64,000 nucleotides of DNA from Cynocephalus volans (GCF_027409185.1 NC_084474.1:3651382-3715381), one strand, 5' to 3'. Counted from the stretch's first letter, positions 1-11,554 are shown. Notes: a model not told the origin generated them from the letters alone. Translations and numbers: made by a program.

Positions 1-107
1 GCCACAGCCATAACTTTCCAAACTCAAAACATCCACTCAGAGAAGATAAATCTCTGGTTCTGGAAGGACTCTCTGGGAAGGAGTGTCAGAAAAGCTCTTG
101 TGGACAG

Positions 108-245
108 AGCAGCAGACTGGAGAAGCAGGAAGGGTCTGCAGCAAGTCAGACACGTGGGTTTAAGTCTCAGCCCTGCACTAACTAGCAGTGACCTTGTGCA
201 GCCACCCAACCTCTCTGGACCTCAGCTTTTTCATTGGTAGGAGGG
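108..245 (+). mobile_element. MIR SINE
   Basis: Shows the MIR core and 3' order: a tRNA-related CACGTGGGTTTAAGTC stretch, then GTGACCTTGTGCAGCC, CAACCTCTCTGGACCTCAG and TTTTTCATTGGTAG. It ends just before the MLT1 LTR. Confidence 0.8.
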
Positions 246-284
246 TGTGCCTAGATCTCGTGGGACCACTCCAGCTGTAACCAT

Positions 285-810
285 TGTGTTTAGTTCCTAG
301 GGCTGCTATAACAAAGTACCACAATCTGGGTGGCCTAGAACAATAGAAATGTCCCGTCTCACAGACCTGAAAGCTAAGTCTGAGATCAAGTTGTCGGCAG
401 AGCTGGTTCCTTCTGAGCGCTGTAAGGGAGCCTCTGTGTCCTGCCTCTCTCCTGGCATCTGGTGGTTGCCGGCAGTCTTTGTGTTCTTTGACTTGGGGAC
501 ACATCACCCAAGTGGATCTCTGCCTCATACCCACATGGTGTTCTGTGTGTGTGTGCACACGCATGTGTTCACATGACGTTCTTTTTATAGGACACCATTC
601 GTATTGGATTAGTGGCCCACCTCACTCCAGTATGACCTCGTCTTTACCACTTATACCTGCGATGACCCTATTTCCAAATAAGGTCATATCCGAGCACGTT
701 GGTGGTATAGTGGTGAGCATAGCTGCCTTCCAAATAAGGTCATATCCTGAAGTACCAGGGGTTAGGAGTTCAACACATGAAAATTTGGGGAAACAGCTCA
801 TCCCATAACA
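285..810 (-). mobile_element. MLT1-type MaLR solo LTR, with a tRNA-half insertion
   Basis: Read on the plus strand it runs from TGTGTTTAGTTCCTAGGGC to CCCATAACA. This is the complement of an MLT1 LTR, which starts TGTTATGG and ends in AGCCCTAG...TACA. Internal landmarks in order are TAACAAAGTACCACAATCTG, GGACACCATTCGTATTGGAT and CCAAATAAGGTC. Flanking 5-mers ACCAT and CCCAT look like a worn target-site duplication. No internal retroviral sequence adjoins it, so it is a solo LTR. It is interrupted near 692-727 by tRNA-derived sequence. Confidence 0.9.
692..733 (+). pseudogene. Tailless retro-inserted 5' half of tRNA-Gly(UCC)
   Basis: Positions 697-733 match nucleotides 2-38 of the mammalian tRNA-Gly(UCC) without mismatch. 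The match covers the acceptor 5' strand, the D arm including the box A region (TGGTATAGTGG), the anticodon stem 5' strand and the TCC anticodon at 729-731. The 3' half is absent. The inserted block 692-727 sits between two perfect 20-bp copies of TTCCAAATAAGGTCATATCC (672-691 and 728-747); removing it restores the ordinary MLT1 sequence. TTCCAA is shared by the tRNA and the target, so the exact end is ambiguous. Five extra bases (GAGCA) precede the match. There is no poly(A). Truncated, tailless tRNA-derived retropseudogenes attributed to L1 machinery are a known mammalian class. The B box is missing, so transcription by Pol III is unlikely. Confidence 0.88.
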
Positions 811-1590
811 CCCATTCTGAATCTCTGATTCCTCCTCCCTGTGGCATCTAAGGTGGCCATAAAATTTATCATCCAGACAGGGAATTTTGAGTATGAAAAG
901 GACACTACTACCAATGGCAGCAGACAACAGGTGTCACTGGCGACTAACCCAGGCAAACTGGGATGCGTGGTCCCCTAGAGGGCCGATAAGATCCAGCAGG
1001 GTGCTCAACACGAGGCTCAAGAGCTGTTTCTGCCTCCCATTAGGTCACTCGGTAGCCGGGATGCAAACACTATCGTCTCAAGTGAGAAGTAGGCAGGGTG
1101 GGGGAGAGGGAAGGGTATGAGCTCTGCGGTGCACAGGCCGGGGCCGGGACGTTCGCACCTGGACAGAGTCGCAGAAACGCCTCCCATTTCTTTCCTGACA
1201 TCCAAACGTGGACTCGAGCCTAGATAGGACATGTAGGTGGACCGTGTGATGCACGGAAAACGCCCCTCAGGGAGTGTTGGATCTGCCCTGGGTGGCGCCG
1301 ATTCGCATGGAGGAGGAGAGGGCACCGAGCATGCAGTGGCGAGGGGCTGGGCCCTGAGTGTGCCCAGAGTCCAGAAAGGAGGCACTAGGGCACTCTACGC
1401 CAGTCGGGAAGTGGACAGGAGCATAGAAGTCACTCGAGACAGTGGAACAAAGGTGGCATAGCAGTAGGGACAGTGACCGGAACAGCCTGAGTAACTGTGG
1501 CCTCATAAAGTGGACTGAGACGTGCTTCTCCACTTTCTGTACTTACGGAGAATTGATGTGATTTCTCAAGTAAATTGAGGTGTCTGTAAG
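811..1590. other. No recognisable feature
   Basis: Unique-looking sequence between the MLT1 LTR and the L1 pile. No domain-bearing ORF and no repeat I can name. Confidence 0.6.
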
Positions 1591-3285
1591 TTCAATGACA
1601 TTCTCCAGTGAAGCCACCAGGGCCTGGAGTATTCTTTATGGGAAGGTTTTTAATTATTAATTCATTCTCTTTCATTGATTTGAGTTTGTTCCATGTCTTC
1701 ACTACTTCCCGAGTTAGTGTTGGCAACTGGGGTATTTTTAGCACACTTGCCTCTTCCATCTGGGGTGTCAAAATTTACTGGCATAGAGTATTTAGTTTTA
1801 AAAATAATATCCTATTAATGCCTGTGGGAACTCTAATGATGTCTTCTCTTTCATTCTAGATAAGGGTCATTTCTGTCTTCTCTCTTTTTTTCTTGCTTGA
1901 TCCAGGTAAAGAATATCAATGTTACCATTCTAGTCAAAAATCCACTTTGGAGCACTGCTTTGGCTGCATCCCAGAAATTGTGTTATCTCATGGTTTATTT
2001 TCACTCAGTTCAAAATATTGTTTGATTTCCTTGCAACTTCTTTAAAGGTTATCTCTTGTAGTTAACATTGTTGAGTCTTGCTATCTCTTCCAGTCTGACC
2101 ACCTCTGCATTTTCATTGGCATGTTTAGACTATCTATTTAATGTAATTAATGGTATGGTGAGGATTAAATTAACAGTTTTGTTATCTGTTTTCTATTTGT
2201 CTCTTTTGGGCTTTTTATACCTTTTTTTTTTTTTTAACTTTTTCTGCCCTCTTTTTGGTTAATTGGGTATTTTTTAATAATCCATTTATCTCCACTATGA
2301 GTTCTTAGTTACACCTCTTTGATTTTCGTAGCAGCCACTCTGGGGTTTACACCACCTGCCTCCAAACGATGCTGCACCGTCCCGTGCACGGTGAGCACCT
2401 CGACAGTGCACCTCTGTTCCCACCTTCTCCTTGTGCCGCTGTCACCACACAACACAATCTCACGATGTGTTATGACTACAGAGCCAACAGTCTTTTAAAG
2501 AAGTTCAGAAATGAGGGAAGATATTTTTCCTATTTAATCACGTATTTTCTACTCCTAGCACTTCTCACATCCTGTGTCTCTTCCTACACGGCATTATTTT
2601 TCTTCTGTCTTACGAACTTTCTTTAATATTTCCGGTAGTGCAAGTCTCCTGGATAAAAATTCTCTCGACTTTTGTTTTTCTGAAAAGTCTTTATTTCACC
2701 TTTTTTTTCTGTAAAGATACTTTTACTTGGAATAGAATTTTAGGTTGACAAGTCCCTTCCCCGCCCCCCCGCACTTGAAAGACTCCATTTCACTGTCTTC
2801 TGACTTGCATGCTTTCTGACAAGAAGATAGCCTGAATTTACATTTACTCCTCAGTACATAATGCGTCTTTTTGCCTTGGCTGCTTTTTTAAGACTCATTT
2901 TATCACGTGTTTTCAGCAGTTTGATTGTGATATGCCCTGGTGTGCTTTTCTTTGTATTTTCCTGCCTAATATTCTCAGAGCTTCTTTAGTTAGTGCAATT
3001 CTAGTTTTCAAACATTTGGAAATTTTTCAGCCATTATTTCTTCAAACATATATTCTGCCCCCTTTCCTGGGACTCTAATAACATGTGTGTTGACCAGCTG
3101 GTATTGCCCCGTGCCTCACTGAAACTGTTCATTTCTGTCCTGTGTCTTCAAGTTCCCTGGTCTTTACTTCTGCTGTATACTATTGAATTCCCTTCCAGTG
3201 AGCTTTTCATTTCAATCAAACATTTTATGTAATTCCATTTTCTCTCCTTTCTTAGCATATTGATTATACTTTTTTTTTTTTTTTT
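1590..3285 (-). mobile_element. Old L1 (L1M/L1ME-like) fragment, antisense ORF2 then ORF1
   Basis: The plus strand carries antisense L1 landmarks in the expected 3'-to-5' order of the element. They include GGGAAGGTTTTTAATTATTA and CTGCTTTGGCTGCATCCCAG (ORF2), then TATTTCCGGTAGTGCAAGTC, CTGAAAAGTCTTTATTTCAC and CAGCCATTATTTCTTCAAAC (ORF1). There are many indels and stops. Part of the middle (2300-2460) is not recognisable. It is dead sequence. Confidence 0.85.
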
Positions 3286-5480
3286 TTTTACTTTTTTTCC
3301 AAGCCCACTTTCAAATAGCAGTGCAGTGAGTGCCTTGTAATAGCACAGCACCACCAATTCCTCCCTTCTGCTGCCCTGGTGATCCTTGCGTGCATGTATG
3401 CACACACAGAAGTGCACGTGTGTGTGCATGTATGTGTATGTGCTTCGTAAACATATACATGTATTCAATCGTGGTATATACGTAAGTATACATAATTGAG
3501 TACATAGCTGCTATTATTCTGAATAAACTGTTATCTGTTGGATCATTTAAGAATAAGAAAAATAAAAGTTTTCATTTTACCTTCACTTATTTCTTCTTTG
3601 ATGTTCTTTCTTTATGTAGATGGGAATTTCTGACCTATACTATTTTCCTTCTCTCCAAAGAACTTCTTCTAACATTTCTTACAAAGCAGATCTACTGGCA
3701 ACAAATTCCCTCAGTTTTTGTGTAAGAAAGACTTTATTTTTCCTTCACTTTTGAAGGATAATTTCACAGGGTACAGAATTCTAGGCTGGTGGCTTTTTTC
3801 TTTTAGTACTTTAAATACACCAATCTCATTTTGCTTGCATGGTTTCTGAGGAGAAATCGGATATAATTCTTATTGATATTCCCCTGTAAATAAGCTATTT
3901 TCCCCGTCCGGCTTCTTTCAGAATTTTTTTCTTAATCTTTGATTTTTTGTAAATTAAAAATGATATGCCTAGTATCTTGCTTGGTATTCTCTGAGCTTCC
4001 TGGACCTGTGGTTTGGTGTTTGACATTAATTTTGGAAAATTATCAGTCATTATTGGTTCAAATATTTCTTCTGTCCTTTTCTCTTTCTATTTCCTTCTGA
4101 TATTATCATTACAAGTGTTCACATCTTCTGTAGCTGCCCCACAGTTCTTGGATACTCTGCTTTTCAGTTTTGGAGGTTTCTATTGATAGATCTGCTAGCT
4201 CAGAGATTCTTTCCTCAGCTGTGTCCAGTCTACTAAAAATTCCAACAAGGACATTCTTCATTTCTGTTACAGTGTTTTTGGACTCTACTTTCTTTTTGTT
4301 TTCTTCCCTAGGGTTTCCATCTCTCTGCTTACACTACCCATCTGTTCTTGCCTGCTATCTGCTTTATCCATTAGTGCCCTTAGCAAATTAATCACAGTTG
4401 TTTTAAATTCCCTGCCATGTCTGCTTCTGATGCTTGCTCTGTCTCTTCTGTGTTTTTTGCTTTTTAGTATGCATTATAATTTTTTCTTGATAGCCAGATG
4501 TATTAGTCCATTTCTGTTACTTATAACAGAATACCTGAAACTGGGTAATTTATAAAAAATGAAATTTACTTTTTACAGTTTGGAGGCTGGGAAACCCAAA
4601 GTCCAGGGAACGCATCTGGTGAGGGCCGTCTTCTACAACTATGCAGGGTATCATGGGGTGAGAGAAATGGGCCAAGCAAGACGGAGCTAACCTGCTGCCT
4701 GCTCTCCTTGTAAAGCCGTCAGAAGCATGCCCATAACTCCATGAACGGATCAGTCCCTTCACAATCTAATCAGCTCTTAAAGGCCCCACCTTTGCATTAC
4801 CATAATAGAATTTACCACCCTCTTAACACTGTTACAATGGGGATTAAGTTTTAATGGGTTTGGGGGAGACATTCAATCCACAGCACCAGACCTGATATAT
4901 TGGGTATAGGAGCTGCAGTAGATAGACCTTTAGGAACACGGTGGTTAGGTGTGGGCGGCGGGAGCATTCCGCATCCTCCCTCTTCGACGGGACGGGGTGG
5001 CTGGAGCGGCTGGTGTTGGGTATTTTCCTTCCCCGGGTCAGTAAGGCTCTGATAAAACCCCAGCAGGTTAGAGAACAGAGTGTTCTGGCATATTTCAAGA
5101 CGGTTCCTCTTTCCTCCCATCCTGCTGAAAGCACAAGATTTCTCTCCAATATTTACTGAGAGAACCTGGCATATTTACAGAGCTCTTGGAGATAAAACTC
5201 ACACAAGTGTGGGCGCTATGACTGGGTTTCCCAGAATTTCTCACTCTCAGACCTGTCCACGCCTCGCCCCGGCAATTTGTCAGTTGCAGCTCAGGTCTTC
5301 CTACCTGGCACCAGCTTGCAGAAGTTGCTGCTCTGGTACGTTGTGATTCTCTGTCTCTCCGACTGTTGGGCAGTGGTGTGCCCTGTGACCTCGCTTCTCT
5401 TACACATCTAACAAGAGTTTTGATTTTTCAGTTTGTCCAGCTCCTTGTTTGTTGTTAGGACAGAGGGGCAACTTCCAAGC
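3270..5480 (-). mobile_element. Second antisense L1/HAL1-type element (poly-T end, ORF1, 5' region)
   Basis: Begins with a run of about 20 T at 3271-3292, as expected for the poly(A) end of a minus-strand insertion. A TG-rich patch (3395-3445) follows. From about 3580 there is antisense ORF1-like sequence: AACATTTCTTACAAAGCAG, TTTTGAAGGATAATTTCACA and GATTCTTTCCTCAGCTGTGT. The 5' region continues after an MST LTR (4499-4885). The order of poly(A), short spacer, ORF1 and 5' end without ORF2 resembles a half-LINE (HAL1) rather than a full L1, but an L1 with a deleted ORF2 would look the same. Confidence 0.65.
4499..4885 (-). mobile_element. MST-type MaLR solo LTR with perfect 5-bp duplication
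   Basis: Runs from TGTATTAGTCCATTTCTG to ATTCAATCCACAGCA on the plus strand, the complement of an MST/THE1-class LTR. It is bounded by a perfect CCAGA duplication (4494-4498 and 4886-4890), and the host L1 sequence continues across it. It is 387 bp long with no internal sequence, so it is a solo LTR. Confidence 0.9.
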
Positions 5481-5785
5481 TCCTCACTTGCAGAATTAGA
5501 AACCAGAAGTTGCACTTTTCATTTCAGATACGGTATTTTTCAGCTCTCAAAGTTCTGTTTGGTTCTTATTGTATCTTCCTTCTCTCTCTTCATTATCTGC
5601 ATATTTTCCACTAGTTTTTTAGAATATTGAGCAGATTTACAACCAATTTTTAGATGATTTTTAATTTCAGAACAATTTTAATTTGTAGAAAAGTACAAAG
5701 GTGGTACAGAGTTTCTATACGCCACTTCCCTAGTTTCCTGTGATGTTAGCATCTTGAACAACTATGCCGTGTTGTTAAAACTAAG
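5480..5785 (-). mobile_element. Antisense L1M fragments
   Basis: 5490-5640 resembles the antisense N-terminal coiled-coil part of L1 ORF1 (TTTTTCAGCTCTCAAAGTTC, TTCTTATTGTATCTTCC). 5640-5785 resembles an old L1-related segment (AGAAAAGTACAAAGGTGGTA) that resumes after the MLT1 LTR at about 6250. Subfamily not determined. Confidence 0.55.
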
Positions 5786-6245
5786 TGTGGAGGGTTAAAT
5801 TGAATCTCCCACAAAAGACACATTGAAGTCCTAACCCTTGGTACCTGTGAATGTGACCTTATTTGGAAACCGTCTTTGCCGATGTAATTAGTTAGGTTGA
5901 GATGAGGCCATCCTGGAGCAGAGTGGACCCTAACTCCAATATGACTGGAGTCCATACAAGAAGAGACACAGATGACAGAGACGCATGAGGAAAATGCCGT
6001 GTTGTGAGAGAGGCAGAGACGGGAGGGATGCACCCACAAGCCAAGGAGCCCCAAGGTTGGCAGGTGACCACCAGCAAGTGGGAAGAGGCAGAGACGGTCC
6101 CCCCAGAGCCTTCAGGGAGAGCGCGCCGCTGCCAACATCTGCCTTTCAGGTTTCTAGCCTCCAGGACTGTGGGAGAACAAATTTCTACTGCTTAAAGCCA
6201 CCCAGTTTATGACACTTCGTTATGGCAGCCCTAAAAACTAAAACA
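5786..6245 (+). mobile_element. MLT1-type MaLR solo LTR
   Basis: Shows TGAATCTCCCACAAAAGAC, CATTGAAGTCCTAACCCTTG, AATGTGACCTTATTTGG, AATATGACTGGAGTCCATAC, GCTTAAAGCCACCCAGTTTA and the end CTAAAAACTAAAACA. It is inserted in L1-derived sequence. No clean target duplication survives. Confidence 0.9.
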
Positions 6246-7640
6246 ATCAGGAGATTAACATGGGCTCATTCTGGTCTCACCACTTTTCCCACTAATGTCT
6301 TTTTTCTGTTCCAGAATCCAGTCCAGGACACTACATAGCATTTAGACATGGTGTTTTTCCCCCGTCATCTCCGGACAGTGGCACTTTCCAAGCTTTCCTT
6401 GTTTTTCATTATCTTAAAAGTACTGGTCAGCAGTTCGTAAATGCCCTCAATTAGAGTTTCTCTAATATTTTTCTTCACCTTAGGCTGGGGCTATATGGGT
6501 TTTTCTGGAAGAGTAACACCACAGAGGTGAAGTGCCCTCTCGTGACATCATATTGCAGGGCAATGACATCAGCATGACTCGTCACCGGTGATGTGAACCT
6601 CTTGGTTAGGTGGCACGTGTCAGGTCTCTCGCTGCGAGGCTGTCATTTTCTCTACATACTCTACTCTTCAGAAGGGGGTCACTGAGTCCAGCCACACTCA
6701 GAGGGGTGAGAATAAGAAAAACTAAAATCCTTTTCTGCTAATTCTGTCATGTCTGCTGTTTCCAAGTTTCTTTTGAGTCATTTTTTTTTTCTCCTTGTTG
6801 TGGGTCACATTTTCCTGCTTCTTTGCAAATCTAGTAATTTTGTGAATTTTACATTCTTGAGTATTAGATTTAGTTGCATTTCTTTTAAGGGGTGTTGGAC
6901 TTTATTCTAACAGGTAAGCTATTTGCACATCAGTTTAATTTTTTGCACTTCTTTTAAAAAACTGCTTTTCAGCAGGTCTAGAGACATGTTTACCCTAAGG
7001 TTAATTAAGTCCCACTGTTAAGGTATGTGCCTCCTGGGGCCCTTACACTACTGGACAAGTTTCCTCCACTCTGTCTGATGGAGTCGAATGATTCCCAGGC
7101 CTGTGTAAGCTCGGGGAATATTTCAGTCAGCAGCTTCTCAATAGTGGGTCTTTCCCCAGAAGTCTCACAGGCAGTCATTCTGCCCGGCCAATGCCTTGAG
7201 GGGCTCCCTGTGCACATTTCTGGAGCTCCTGCCCTGCACAGTTCGCTCATCTCCAGTGCTCTGCCTCAAGAACCTCAGCTACCTCAGCCTCCGAATTCCA
7301 GTCTCTGCCTCCGGAACATGGCAGGACCCCTGGGTTCTGTTGGAAATTCACTACAGGCAGAGAGCCAGGGCAGCCACGGCCTCCCATGTCTGCTTTCTTT
7401 CTCTCAGTGATTGCGGTCCTGGGCTGCCTGTTACCCAGTGTCTGACAACACTTATTGCAGATGTTCTGCCCAATTTTCAGTTGTTCATGACAGGAAGGCA
7501 ACTGCAGGTCCTGTTACCACTTGTGGCAGGAAGAGCGTCTAAGTTTTCCAAATCCCTCCCCACCCCCACCCCCGAGAGGTGACAGCTTGCTACCATTCCT
7601 GCTGCGCGGGACCTCAGCGGTCTTTTCAGCTCTCCTAACT
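6246..7640 (-). mobile_element. Antisense L1M fragments, including an L1ME-like 5' region
   Basis: 6250-6715 has old L1-type landmarks (CTGTTCCAGAATCCAGTCCA, GAAGTGCCCTCTCGTGACA). 6715-7640 resembles the antisense 5' part of an L1ME element (GGGTCACATTTTCCTGCTTC, ACCTCAGCTACCTCAGCCTC, TTTTCAGTTGTTCATGACAG). It is likely the continuation of the older host element. Confidence 0.6.
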
Positions 7641-8455
7641 GGAGGATCATATTGTTAACAATCGTTTACATTACATTCTCTCTATTAAAATCATGTGGTT
7701 TTCCATCTCCTGCCAGGCCCAATTAGCTTCCTTCAGTTTAAAGGTGTAAAAAAGAGAGAGGGAGGTGGGAGCCGGTGAGACCGTATCTCTTAGAAGAGGT
7801 AAAAGTCCACATGGATGTCCCCCTTCTTCCCCTACCTCAAGCAAAGGGCCCCTGGGACTAGCACAGAGGCCAGTGGCAGAGTAGGGGAGCCTAAAAGGTG
7901 TTCCCTGGAGCTCCTGGGGGACCCAGGGCCAGATGTCTGACTCTCAACAGGAGACCCCAAGGGCAGAGCACAAGTGGGTATTCAGAAAGGTAGGGTGGTG
8001 AGAGGTGGGTATTTAGAAAGGCAGGGTGGTAAGTGCCCTCCACGACCAGGTGACCCCAACAGGCAGGTGTGGGTTGTACATCCAGAAGCAGGAGCTGAGG
8101 AGCTTTGCTGTGCAGAGGGGGAGAGAGTGTCCAGTAATCAATAAAAGTGCCCACGAGAGAAAGGCTGGCTTTGGGCACTAGCCTAGTTGGAGGCACACAC
8201 TCCAGACCAGCACACGCCAAAGACAAGTGCCTCGCCCCTTTCGCTGCCCTGATATCCCTTCCTACTCCCCAACAAGCAGGAGAAGCGGTGGGGAGGGGGT
8301 TTGACAAGAGGGGAAAGACCACCCGCCCCAGAAGTTTAATTTGAACAAGAACTTAAAATTGTTTTGATTGGTCTGGACTATTTGGTACATGAAAATGAGA
8401 CTGTTTCTTAGTACTTGCAAGGGACCAGAAAGCTCTGGAATCTAAATGAGGTCCC
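7640..8455. other. Unassigned stretch with one 31-bp tandem duplication
   Basis: Two copies of a 31-bp unit starting GTGGGTATT(C/T)AGAAAGG lie at about 7977-8038 with a few mismatches. Nothing else is recognised. Confidence 0.6.
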
Positions 8456-8459
8456 AGGC

Positions 8460-9265
8460 CTAACAGACATGTCTCAAAAGAAGACATACAAAAGGCCTAC
8501 AAGTACATGAAAAAATGCTCAGCCTCACTAATCACCAGGGAGATGCAAATTAAAACCACAATGAGATACAATCTCACCCCAGTTAAAATGGCTGTTATCG
8601 ACAAGAGAAAAAATGACAAATGCTGGCGAGGATGTGGAGACAAAGGCACTCTCCTGAATTGCTGGTGAGAAGGTAAATTGGTACAGCCACGTGGAAAACA
8701 GTGTGGAGGTTCCTCAGAACTAAAATAAAGCTGTCCTATGACCCAGCACCCAGCTCCTGGGTATATATCCCAAGGAAACGAAATCAAGATATCAAGAAGA
8801 CGCCTGCAGTCCCACGTTCATCACAGCATGTTCACAACAGCCAAGAGACGGAATCCACCTAAGTGTCCGTCAGTGGATGAACGGATTAAATGAACTGTGG
8901 TCTATGTACACAACAGAACACTGTTCAGCTATGAGAAGAAATAATATCCTACCATTTGCAGCAACATGGATGGAACTGGAAACCATCATGTTAAGTAAAA
9001 TAAATCAGGCCAGAAAGTCAGATTTCACATGTTCTCACTCATACATGGAATCTTAAAAAAAAAAAAGTGGTTCTCATAGAAGTAGAGGACAGTCACCAGA
9101 GACAGAGAGGGCGGGGAGAAGGGGTGGACTAGTGGGTGCAGAGCTCTGGGGTCCACCCTAGGCGAGTCATTGTGCAGTATATGCATGTATTGAAACAACG
9201 TACTGTACCCCACAAAAATGTACAGGTAAATATTAAAATAAAATAAAAGATAAAAATAAATAAGT
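8460..9265 (+). mobile_element. L1 3' end (L1MA/L1MB-like), sense
   Basis: Sense end of ORF2 and 3'UTR: GACATGTCTCAAAAGAAGAC, AATCACCAGGGAGATGCAAA, TGGCGAGGATGTGGAGACAA, GGTATATATCCCAAGG, ACATGGATGGAACTGGAAAC and a terminal A-rich tract (AAATTAAAATAAAAT-like). It is 5'-truncated and frame-broken. Confidence 0.92.
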
Positions 9266-10185
9266 GAAAGAGTTCCCAGGATTGGAATCCAATAGAGCAG
9301 GGGGGAAAGGCAATTAGGGGAAAACAGAACTTTATTCCACTATTTCAGCCCTAGTGTAGTTCACCTGGTAAACCAATGACAAACACCAGACACATGAAAA
9401 TCATCTATAGAAGAAGAGACTGAGCCCCAGAGAGTCTCAGACAACGAGCAGGCTGCGGCTGCTCTCCTGAGGCCTCTCCTGAGTCCTCCGGTGGCTTGTG
9501 GCAGGACATAGCTCCGGAGCTCCCACTGCCCACAGGTGCTCACAGGGCTGGCCCGAAACACCAGCCCCTACCGCCACAGGCACCCTAAGACCTGGGTCCC
9601 TGCCCCACCGCGCAGCACCCAACACGGGTATGCAGACACAGCACGGGCCCTCTGTGGCCCACCTGGAGGGAGGAAACGGACCAGCTGCACACAGCAGAGC
9701 CCACACGTGGTGTGAGCCTTGAGCACACATCACTGAGGGAGATGGAGGGAGCCTTTTCCAGAGATAACAGCTTCTCAAACCACCTGCCACGAAAAACCAC
9801 CTGCATCTTTCTCTCCAGTCTGTCACAGACCTATATTTTGTCGAGTATGATAAAAGCAAATTACTAGAAAGAAACTGAATAGAAACAAAGCATACAAAAT
9901 ACAAGTTCAAAATTTGTATTATTAGGTTGGACAGACATAAAATTACTCCATCAAATTGCAGTTTCTGCACTTGCTTCTTCATGAACCAGTGACAGCCAGT
10001 CCATGGACACTGGGAGCAGCACGAGCCATCGTTAAAACGTGCAGGCCCCTTGACTGGCCTGGGCCCTGCCTTCTGCTTCTCCCGCTGGCCTCTCCAGCCT
10101 CCTTAAAGTGTCTTCTGATTAGGTCGGTCTCCTGAGCGCCGCCTTCGGTGGGTCCTCTGCGTCAGTTCCATGTCCTGATTGTTTC
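9266..10185. other. No recognisable feature
   Basis: No coding domain and no repeat that I can name. Confidence 0.5.
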
Positions 10186-10189
10186 AACG

Positions 10190-10480
10190 TTCACACTGTT
10201 CCTCTGCTTGGAACGCCCTCTTCCTGACTTGGCATGTCCAGTCTCAACCACGCTGAGGCTGTACCTCAATGCCACCTGCTCCACCTGGTCACCACACCTG
10301 GCTGACATTACTCTGAGGCTTCTCGGGGGAGCCCGTCTGTTGTTGTCTTGTCTGTTGCTGTCGAGTTCCCCATCCTACTCCGCGGTGTGGTTCTTTATAT
10401 CCGCGACCCACCTTCCCTGTGAGACTTCCAGGTTCGTGGGAGAGGATCATGGGGCAGGATTCATTTCTGCTTTGCCTTTG
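10190..10480 (-). mobile_element. L2 fragment, antisense
   Basis: The plus strand has CTGTTCCTCTGCTTGGAACG, then CTCAATGCCACCTGCTCC. These match the antisense L2 3' region (usually ...GTTCCTCTGCCTGGAACGC... ...CAAATGTCACCTCCTC...). It is diverged. Confidence 0.55.
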
Positions 10481-11550
10481 TTTCCTTTCTAAGAGCTGGC
10501 ACAGAGGCTGCCCAATAGAGTTGACCTGTGTCAAGGACTGAAAACAACAGAATGCCCTCCCTCAGTGTGGATGGAGCAGCCTGGGCAGATGCCTGCTGTG
10601 TGTGTTCTTCCTACGTCGGCTGCCAGGAAGGTCCAGGCGCCGATGCACCCAGCCGGGGACATCCCACCAGCCCCAGGGAGAATGGCTGCTCGCTAAGTGG
10701 GCACTTCTGAAGGGCTCTCTGCCTCTCCAAGCTCTCCAGGATGTGAGGAAACCAGCTGTCCCTGTCTCAGACAAGCAGGACTTTTCCTTTCACCTCTCTC
10801 GGGCCTTTTGCTGCCCAGCAGGGTGCCAGAGCCCAGTGCCACTTGTCCCAAGACGGGGAAGCAGACTGGGCAGATGGAAGCTAGGTGAGCCTGTGTGGAG
10901 GGCGGCCACCGCGGAGCCCCAAGCGCAGTGCGCTGCGGCCCGAGGCAGGGTTGCAGGGTGAGGAGCTGCAGGAGGAATGCGCCGGCGGCTGGCTTGTCTG
11001 CGTTGCTGCCTGCGGGCACACTGGCCACCCCACGTGCCTGCAGAGCCCAGCAGAGGAACCCGAGCGATGCCACGAGGGGACGGCTCCCTGGCACGCAGCC
11101 AGGCCCACGACGGTCCCCAGCCGGCCCAGAACAAGAGTGCCAGGGACTGTGTCCCGCCTATGAGACAGGCCAGAAGGAGGTGGGGGGGGCAAGAAGAACA
11201 GATAGGAAGGGGGTCGGGGGCAGCAAAGGACAACAACAAAGGAAGACGACTTACCAAAGAGTGGAAAAGAGAAAGGAGGAAGAAAAAAGGGAGGAGGACG
11301 TTTTAAAAGGGGAGAAGAGATGGCAGATGAGAAATCACATCAGTAGTACCAGTTTTTGAGGCCCTACTGATCGGTGGAAAATATGTCTCAGCCGCCCCTC
11401 CACGGGGCATGGGGGGAGGGGAGGCCCTTGTTCCCAGCCCCCTCTTCAGGTGACGCTTCTCTGAGAAATGCAGTGCGCAGCCGAGCCCTGGGGACCCCGG
11501 GAGGCTGCAGGGTGGTGTGGTCCTGGAGGAAGTCTGCAGAGCTGGCTGAC
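10481..11550. other. GC-rich unassigned stretch
   Basis: Several overlapping long open frames occur here, but they lack conserved domains and reflect the GC content. A purine-rich tract lies at 11165-11310. Confidence 0.5.
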
Positions 11551-11554
11551 CAAG

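Noticed and set aside
692..733. A functional tRNA gene at the tRNA-Gly match
   Set aside because: Only the 5' half is present. The T arm with the B box and the 3' acceptor strand are missing, so neither Pol III transcription nor folding into a tRNA is expected.
9915..9965. TTAGGTTGG near 9919 resembling a MADE1/Hsmar1 end
   Set aside because: Only the first nine bases fit. The expected palindromic partner and the A/T-rich centre are absent.
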